From the NCBI RefSeq assembly GCF_047511655.1, contig NC_133395.1, positions 69,783,910 through 69,847,909 of the forward strand: a stretch of 64,000 nt of DNA, in the 5' to 3' direction. A program made the translations under genes and the position numbers. This document shows, one piece after another, positions 57,600 to 64,000 of the stretch (positions are counted from its first letter, which is position 1; the number at the start of each line of letters is the position of its first letter). Below the pieces are notes generated by a model. It saw only the letters and a program-made list of their open reading frames with translations, searched no databases and was not told where the DNA came from. The DNA comes from Castor canadensis. Its lineage: Eukaryota > Chordata > Mammalia > Rodentia > Castoridae.

Positions 57600-60496
57600 A
57601 TGGTAGATGGAATTAAACATTAATTTTAGCTGATTTAGCAATTTCATCAGCATCCTCTCAATGCCAGTGTTAACATCAGATGGCATGATATGATTGCCAG
57701 CAGCAAAGTTCTGGAAAGAAGCCAGTCCATTAGTATGAAATGTGTTCCAACTGCAATCCAGCCTCAGTAGAGGATAGATGGTTTCCTGTATGGAAAATAA
57801 ATGGGGGTTATGAGATTTTGGGAGGGGTGAGTACACACTATGGAAATGCTGACCCTGAGCAAGATTTATGAACATGGTTGCCACAGAGTCCATATGCTTG
57901 CTGGGAGATGTTATCTGTATGCTCCCCCCCATATACCAAATGAATAGAATATTTTCCTCAAGCATCTTCTGGAGATCTTTTGTAGGGATGATTGGAAGTT
58001 GTTAAAAACTGTTCATGAGAGTGCTCATTTTTAGATCTCCAACTTTTGTCCCTATGCATGAGAAAATTCTCAACACTGAAGATGCCAAGAAGAACATGGG
58101 GACATTTTTAATGAGAATAGGAAATGGAGGGACAAGTTTTCCATCCAGATGCCTTGGGATTTAATGGCTGACAATCTAATATATCAGAGACTTGGCTGTT
58201 GAGGACAACACTGGATGGGGCAGACTGATCTGAAGTAACTGTCTAGAAATCAGAATTAGAGTGGTTTTCTCATAATGCAGGGTAGAGGCTAAAAGACTGA
58301 GCAGTGACTGCACACCATTTAGGGCAGGAGGGCTTTGCAAACAGCCATACAATGCCCAGTTACCCCATCAATAGGTGTTTTTATAAATGGGAAAGTCAAT
58401 CTCTGTCTCTGGGGTTACAGCTCCAACTTGGGGGGTGAGGAAATAATAAGGTCTCGTAATAAGTGAATAGCGATATGGAGAAATAGTTCATTGGTTGATA
58501 GTATTGTCCTGGGAAAAATGAAATTGTTTCCATATTTCTCAGGCCATTTCTGAGATTAGTGTACTGTGAAAGGAATGGCACAGACATGTTTTGTTGTTGG
58601 TAACATTTTCTTCTATAGCAAAACCTCCTTTCCTCCTTTATATTTCATGTCAAATTGATAGACTTAGCCACTGTACACCCATTTGTTAAATTATTAAGCA
58701 TGAGGCCCTGAGTTCAAACCCCAGCACTGCCAAAAAAAAGAAAAATATTACCATTTATTAAATTATTGTTATATTTGGTAATAATTATTATTTTTATAAG
58801 AAAAGAAAAAATCTCAAAAGATCATATTGTGATCTGAAATACTTTTAGTTAGAAGAAATTGAATCTCAAATATCATTTTATTATGCAGAGTACTCATTGT
58901 TGATAGTGACCCTGAAAACAAAGACATGTTGCAAAATCTGTTAGGTGGACAGATCATTTACAGACAAGTCTCTGGTTTTGCCACATTGAATCAAAAGTTT
59001 CACATGAGTTCTGTCAGGGTGGTGGTGCCTTACTGCTTTAACTCATGTTGAGAATGTGTGTGTCCTCAGAGTTCTGCTAGGTCAGTAAACATTTATTGAT
59101 CGTGCTCTCTGGGCCGGGTGTAGAGATATTTGTTTCATTTTGGTGGCAAGATTGGGATGGATTCCTAATAATAGACTCATGAGGGAAAGAGCCCTTTTAG
59201 GAGTTAGTGACCTCACTGCTAGAGAAACCTGCATTTTCACATTTGTGTGTTGTGAGATGGTTGATCCAGTTAATCTTATTGGAGGATATCCTTGTATATT
59301 GCTTGGAAATGTTGAAAGAATTTTGGAGTAGAACACTTTTAAATACCATTGACTTCATATCTTAAATCACAGACTTATTCTACTTCATATTTTATTTATA
59401 TTACTAATCCTTCTAATGCATTCAGAATTTGAATTATATTAAAAGATTACTTTTGTGTACCAGCATGCTAGTGAATGGTTTTCTGTTAAGTTAGTCCCTG
59501 TGCTCACAGCTTGTGGCATATTTTGGAACATATGAAAATAAATAAGTGCACTAGCCTTCAGTTTCATTAGCCTGCACTTTACTGCGGAAGTGTGTTGGCA
59601 ATCAGATCTGTAAAGTCACCATTCATCTTCTCACAGCAGTCAAAGTGAGAGGGAAGTTATTTTAAAAATTCCACAAGATTATAAAAATGTATGAAAACTT
59701 GACTTTGGGGATTTTCACATCTACCTACATCTATTTGGGGACACAAAAGAAAAGGGGAGGAAACAGAGGAAATGTGAATCCATTCTGAGAATCGACAACA
59801 TAACATCACTACGTTTTCAAGATCCTAAAGTTATTTTGTGAAGGCAAAATTGAGGTCTTAACTATGAATTTAAATTACTGAATGTCTCTAACTCTTGTGC
59901 TTCTCTAAACTGGAAGGACCAGTGTAAATGACTCCAGTATGAATGAATTCTGTTCATGTGTCTTTCCTGTTGTCCTACTTGTCTTATAAATTTGGTACAA
60001 CATCATCTGAAGAAAGTATGTCAGACAGTTCCAGGATATAGCACCAGCTCTGTGCCAGGAAACAAGCAGTAACCCATTGTGTAATACATCAAAAGTTGGA
60101 AGAGTTTCTGTTACAGCAGCTGGAAATATTGTCCAGTTGGCATGAACATTGCTGAGGAACTGGCTTCCCAAGAAGGTAGAGCTCTGGAGCATCCTGGGTG
60201 TGAGGCTTGGAGAAAAGAGAATACAATCCTCCTCTTTGTTGAATCCTACCTAGAGATAATAACGTGGACCAGGACAGAACAGCACGGAGCATCTTCAAAT
60301 CCTTACTATATGCTAAGCATTACTATTTGCTTTTTGCCATATTAATAGCATTATATGGTAGATACTATTGTTTTCTCCATTATACAGATGCAAAATCTGG
60401 AGGAAAGTAACTGGCCCATGTGATAAGTATTGGTTTGGGGGTAGGCTGTATTGTTAACCACAGTGTGTATTCCATACTTCATAGTGTTTTCCAAAT
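57600..60496. other. Intron 3 stretch with few repeats
   Basis: No exon seen. A short ID-like fragment lies at 58697-58739 (+) and a MIR-like relic at about 60300-60480. An antisense frame of 168 codons (57459-57965) enters this stretch; see findings. Confidence 0.4.
58697..58739 (+). repeat. ID-like SINE 3' fragment
   Basis: gcatgaggccctgagttcaa and accccagcactgcc followed by an A-run. Confidence 0.75.
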
Positions 60497-60571
60497 CTTT
60501 TTTTTCCAGTAGTGGGGTTTGAACTCTGGGCTTTGTGCTAGTTAAGTAAATGCTATATCACTTCAGCCTCA
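60497..60571 (-). repeat. ID-like SINE, degraded
   Basis: T-run, gtagtggggtttgaactctg, then tgctagttaagtaaatgc and tatatcacttcagcc. Confidence 0.7.
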
Positions 60572-60891
60572 AGTCCAGTCCACCAAATGCTTTAAATAAA
60601 TGAAATTCATATGCATCCCTTTTTTCTAAGAATATGCTTATTTCAGTGCTAAGCTTTATCAACTTTTCTGACTGGAATTAAAAATACTTTTCTTCTACCA
60701 TGATCAAATCTAGTGATTTGTCAGTATTTGAAGAGTGGCAAATATTGACAAAGCTACTGAAATGACTGCTTTTGATTTGGATTGTGAATGATTATGAAAT
60801 TAATCCATTTAGAGTAATTAAAAAAAACAAGATTTTTTTTGAGATTATCATAAAACTTACATTTTTCAACAATGGAAAAAGAGTGTTCTTT

Positions 60892-60993
60892 TTTAAAGGA
60901 ACATTTTTTTAGGTTTCATTCTTTTATTTTCGTATATGGATGCAAAATTCATCCATAATATTCACCTTCATTTCCCATTTAAAGAAGCATTTT
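60892..60993 (-). mobile_element. Very short L1 3' stub with degenerate target duplication
   Basis: About 70 bp (60908-60977) like the antisense L1 3' end (tcattcttttattttcgtat...), between tttaaaggaacatttt (60892-60907) and tttaaagaagcatttt (60978-60993), a 14/16 match followed by AAA. Confidence 0.55.
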
Positions 60994-61074
60994 AAATGTC
61001 ACTTCTCTCTTAGACATACAACCATTTTATGGAAAAGGAATATTGCAGAATTTTAAAACATGTCAGCTTTGAAA

Positions 61075-61330
61075 AAACTTTAAATTGATTACAGCTTTAT
61101 TAAGGCATAATTTACATACCATAAATTTTCCCCTTTGTGGTCATATTATCAATGATATTAAACCATTTATAGAGTCATGCAACCATCACTGCGTTCCACT
61201 TTTGGAACACTTTGACCCAAAAATCCTTTGTGTACAATTGTAATCCATTCCTGTTCTGCCCCAGCCCAGCAGCCACTGATCTGCTTTTAAATGTCAACCT
61301 CATTTTTCTATTTGTGACTTTCTTGTACAT
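61075..61330. repeat. Ancient L1M-type 3' region
   Basis: ctttattaaggcataattta, cataccataaattttcccct and gtcatgcaaccatcactgcg follow the well-known order of old L1M 3' ends. Confidence 0.6.
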
Positions 61331-62525
61331 TCAGAGTCATTTGTATAATTATGGATCTCTAAGTTCATCTCCTGTGCCCTTTACTGCTGCCTCTTCCTCT
61401 GCATCCCAGCTTGGATGGCACTGGGTTACCTTGAGGTGTTATAAGCAACTTGGGAGGGAAGATTATGCAGACCATCTCAGCACACTGAGCCACTTATTAT
61501 CTTTGCACTCTTTGCCCCTATGGTATTTCTGAGTAATTTTCAGACTTAGGTATCTAATTGGGAACAATGATTGCTTTCCACTACTGCCCTAGTGGGGATC
61601 CCCCAAGATCTACTCTCTACTCATACCTTCTCTGTGCTCCATTAGGTGATACTTTCTTTGTTATAGTCCCAAACATCTTTATAGGCTGATTGAGTTTCAG
61701 ATGCTATTAACATATTTCAAGCTGTATATCACTTTGCTTTTTCATAGTTGAAATACGGTTTCCATGAGCTTGTTCTGTTTCTTGGGTGAGATCCAATTAT
61801 TTTTATGTATTTTCCCTTCCTCAGAGCAATTTTCCCACTTGTCCTTTCACAAGATCTTTGAAGATGTCTTTTTAAAAATTTCCTATTTCTCTCTTCTCAA
61901 GAAAAGTGACTTCATAGTGAATTCCACTCTCCTGCTGTGCAGTACAGCTGCACCTGGGGAGGTTCTGTTCATTGAATCACAGTTGAATGTCTTTAAAATT
62001 CAGTGGCAAGAGGCTGCTGACTTTTAGATTGTGGAGATGTTTGTATGTTCAGTGTTTATATATCTCCTTTTCTTACTGTCCATGGCTTTCTCCAAACCAA
62101 AAGCAAGAGTTAGTCTCACCTGTCCGGCTTCTCACCAGGTGGGAAAGAGAAGCTGGTTTCTAGCTGAGAGCCAAAGGCCTTGGGCTCATTTCTAGGCACA
62201 GTTCTGAGGTTGGTGAGCCACTGAGATCACTTCCCAGTCATTTTTCCTTTTCTTAGTTCCTTTTTGGTGACCTGTTCACCTGAAGAACCAAAGGATTTGG
62301 GGTGATGGGTTGGTACATTACAAGAGAATCATGTACAGCAGATTCTTTTTAAAACCATTGAAACTAGCTTGTAGTTACTAATTCTCTGTTTTCAGAGCTT
62401 TATTATGTTTTTCACTTTATTTAATTCACTTACTATATGAGCTTTATTATAATTTCTTTTCACTAAAGCCAACTACAGAAAATAATGATAGAAAGATTTT
62501 TTAAAAAAAGATTAATTTTGACAAT
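61331..62525. other. Intron 3 stretch, nothing recognised
   Basis: No exon or clear repeat. The ORF at 61764-62027 (87 codons) has no recognisable feature. Confidence 0.4.
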
Positions 62526-62632
62526 TTAAAAAAACAGTTTTTTGAGACAGTATCTCCTGAGGTAGCCCAGGCTAGTCTTGAGCTCACGATCCTCCTGCCT
62601 CAGTCTTCCAAGTGTTAGGATTACAGGCATGG
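62526..62632 (-). repeat. B1-like SINE monomer
   Basis: ttttttgagacagtatctcc, gcccaggctagtcttgagct and gattacaggcatg in antisense order; a single monomer without an ID-like tail. Confidence 0.8.
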
Positions 62633-63180
62633 TAAAACCCTGTATATTTAACTGAGGTCTTCTTTTCTTCTCTACAACAGTGGCTCCTAAATTTGGGGGG
62701 ACCACATTTCTCTTATGACTGCTATGAACATGTACCCAGCAAGTTACCTTCCTCAGGTGAGGTAACATTCAGTATTATGTGCTTATCAAAGTTCAGTCTC
62801 AGATTCTTTTCTCCTTGGGGGAGAGTTTATATGCCCTTGAGATTTGCTTATCAAGTTGCATAAATCAAATCTTATTGTAGATCATCTTTTAATTTCCTTG
62901 CATTTGGAAATTAGAGTAACCACGAGATTGAGCTCACAAAGAGAGATGAGAGGATAAATTCTGCCACCTGTGTTCATTCATGACTTTGATTATCAAAAGA
63001 AAATTCTGGTTCTTGACAAAATGCTTCCATAGAAATGATTCCTTGGGGAACAAGTTTGCTTTCTTTCAGAACAAAAGGTCTAGTGCTTCCCCACAAAGAA
63101 CACACAAACATAATGTCCTTCTCTATTCTATCCCTGCTTCCTTTTTTCCTCCTTTCTCTTTTGTTCCTTAGTTTTTCTTC

Positions 63181-63351
63181 TCATTAGAGCATTTTTTTAA
63201 ATTTATTTTTTTCTTTTATTAATATGTGCATACAATGTTTGGGTCATTTCTCCCTTCTTCCCCCTGCCCCCTTCCTTACCCCCTTCCCTCTCCCCCCCAC
63301 CCCCTCGCTACCAGTCAGAAACTATTTTGCCTTATCTTCATTAGAGCATTT
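63181..63351 (-). mobile_element. 143-bp L1 3' stub with perfect 14-bp target duplication
   Basis: L1 3' UTR end (63195-63337) in antisense with the same C-rich block as 13470-13540 and 46960-47025. Flanked by tcattagagcattt at 63181-63194 and 63338-63351. Confidence 0.9.
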
Positions 63352-63485
63352 GATAAATGTGTGATAATTTCAGTTTTCTTCTCATTTAATTTTTTCACTT
63401 ACAGGCATTACATTCCTGACGTTTGATTGTTCCTTCTTTTACAATGGATGAGATGCTCTTCAGGGCCCTTCATTGTGTTGTTTGG

Positions 63486-63536
63486 GTGCTTTGCTTTTAG
63501 ATGAAGTGCTTTGCCTTTAGATGAAGTGCTTTGCCA
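63486..63536 (+). repeat. 20-bp tandem repeat, about 2.5 copies
   Basis: Unit gtgctttgcttttagatgaa at 63486-63505, again with one change at 63506-63525, and a partial third copy to 63536. Confidence 0.92.
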
Positions 63537-63927
63537 GCTGATGGTTCTGAAACTCCTGGGGGGTCCATGAATGTTTTCTGGTAATGACATTCACTTTAAT
63601 ATTTCTTAAAAACTGCAAGTATAATTGTTGCTTTAAAACTTTTTCCTTATAAAGAATTGATTTTAGAACCACGAGTGTGTCTAAAGTAGCCATGCATGAC
63701 AGTAAATGGAGATCAAGTGAGAGTTCCTGTTTCTTACTTGGTTTATCACTCTGCAGAACACAAAGAATGGGTAGCTCCTAGTTGGGCCATTATATAGTTT
63801 TTTTTCTAAGCCAAATATTGTTAATTTTATATTCATTCATTGGTTGTATGTTGAAAGTTAACAAGGAGGTAAATATACATCATAAAATATGTTAAGCTGT
63901 TTCTTATACTTAAAAATATAATGTTAG

Positions 63928-64000
63928 GGCTGGCTGTGTGGCTCAAGTGGTAGAGTGCCTGCCTAGCAAAGTAAGGCCCTGAGTTCAAACCTCAGTGCCA
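63928..64000 (+). repeat. ID-like SINE, cut by the window end
   Basis: gggctggctgtgtggctcaa, gtggtagagtgcctgcctag and gccctgagttcaaacctcag form a near-complete tRNA-derived body with recognisable A and B box positions. The tail is outside the window. Confidence 0.88.

Larger units (their letters stand above)
44284..64000 (+). other. DCLK1: DCLK1 intron 3 (start only)
   Basis: At least 19.7 kb. I looked for exon 4 (residues following GKQ) and did not find it. Contents are mostly L1, SINE, MIR, L2 and LTR-like repeats listed separately. The longest stretches without a recognised young repeat are 44284-45475, 49103-51183, 51960-53060, 54870-57060 and 57600-60495. Confidence 0.85.

Noticed and set aside
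63928..64000. tRNA-like sequence at the window end considered as a tRNA gene
   Set aside because: It is the body of an ID-like SINE found many times here; the anticodon arm and 3' end do not form a proper tRNA.

Overview
This window is mammalian genomic DNA, almost certainly rodent. The main evidence is the repeat population: B1-like monomers in tandem with an ID-like tRNA-derived tail, plus a young L1 subfamily with a C-rich 3' end. From memory this combination fits the beaver lineage (Castorimorpha) better than mouse, rat or squirrel. The species call is an inference. The only protein-coding gene I can support is the 5' part of DCLK1 (doublecortin-like kinase 1), on the + strand.

Layout. 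Positions 1 to about 25,200 are upstream intergenic DNA made largely of nested retroelements. A CpG island at about 25,225-26,120 holds the DCLK1 long-isoform promoter and non-coding exon 1 (splice donor at 25,679). Exon 2 (30,080-30,474) carries the start codon at 30,099 and the first 125 complete codons. Exon 3 (43,937-44,283) takes the protein to residue 241, inside the second doublecortin domain. The rest, from 44,284 to 64,000, is the start of intron 3. No exon 4 and no kinase-coding sequence is present. The three exon junctions join in phase and encode a tandem doublecortin protein, so the locus looks functional.

Retroelements dominate the rest. (1) 1,100-9,218 is an L1 inserted by twin priming, so its 5' half is inverted. 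A degraded class I (gammaretrovirus-like) provirus of 5.4 kb, antisense, later inserted inside it with a 4-bp duplication. The provirus has an in-frame gag-to-RT deletion. (2) 13,084-15,902 is a young antisense L1 whose target-site duplication encloses about 258 bp of extra 3' sequence, the signature of 3' transduction. (3) 45,476-47,519 is a second antisense L1 that appears to carry about 1.25 kb of transduced flank. It is bounded by an unusually long, identical 102-bp direct repeat and lies in DCLK1 intron 3. (4) Several tiny L1 3' stubs and SINEs have readable target-site duplications. Older MIR, L2, L1M and LTR-like relics fill much of the remaining space.

I see no CRISPR, operon, tRNA or rRNA gene and no novel protein system. 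The most informative unusual content is the set of retrotransposition structures, above all the two transduction-type L1 insertions.
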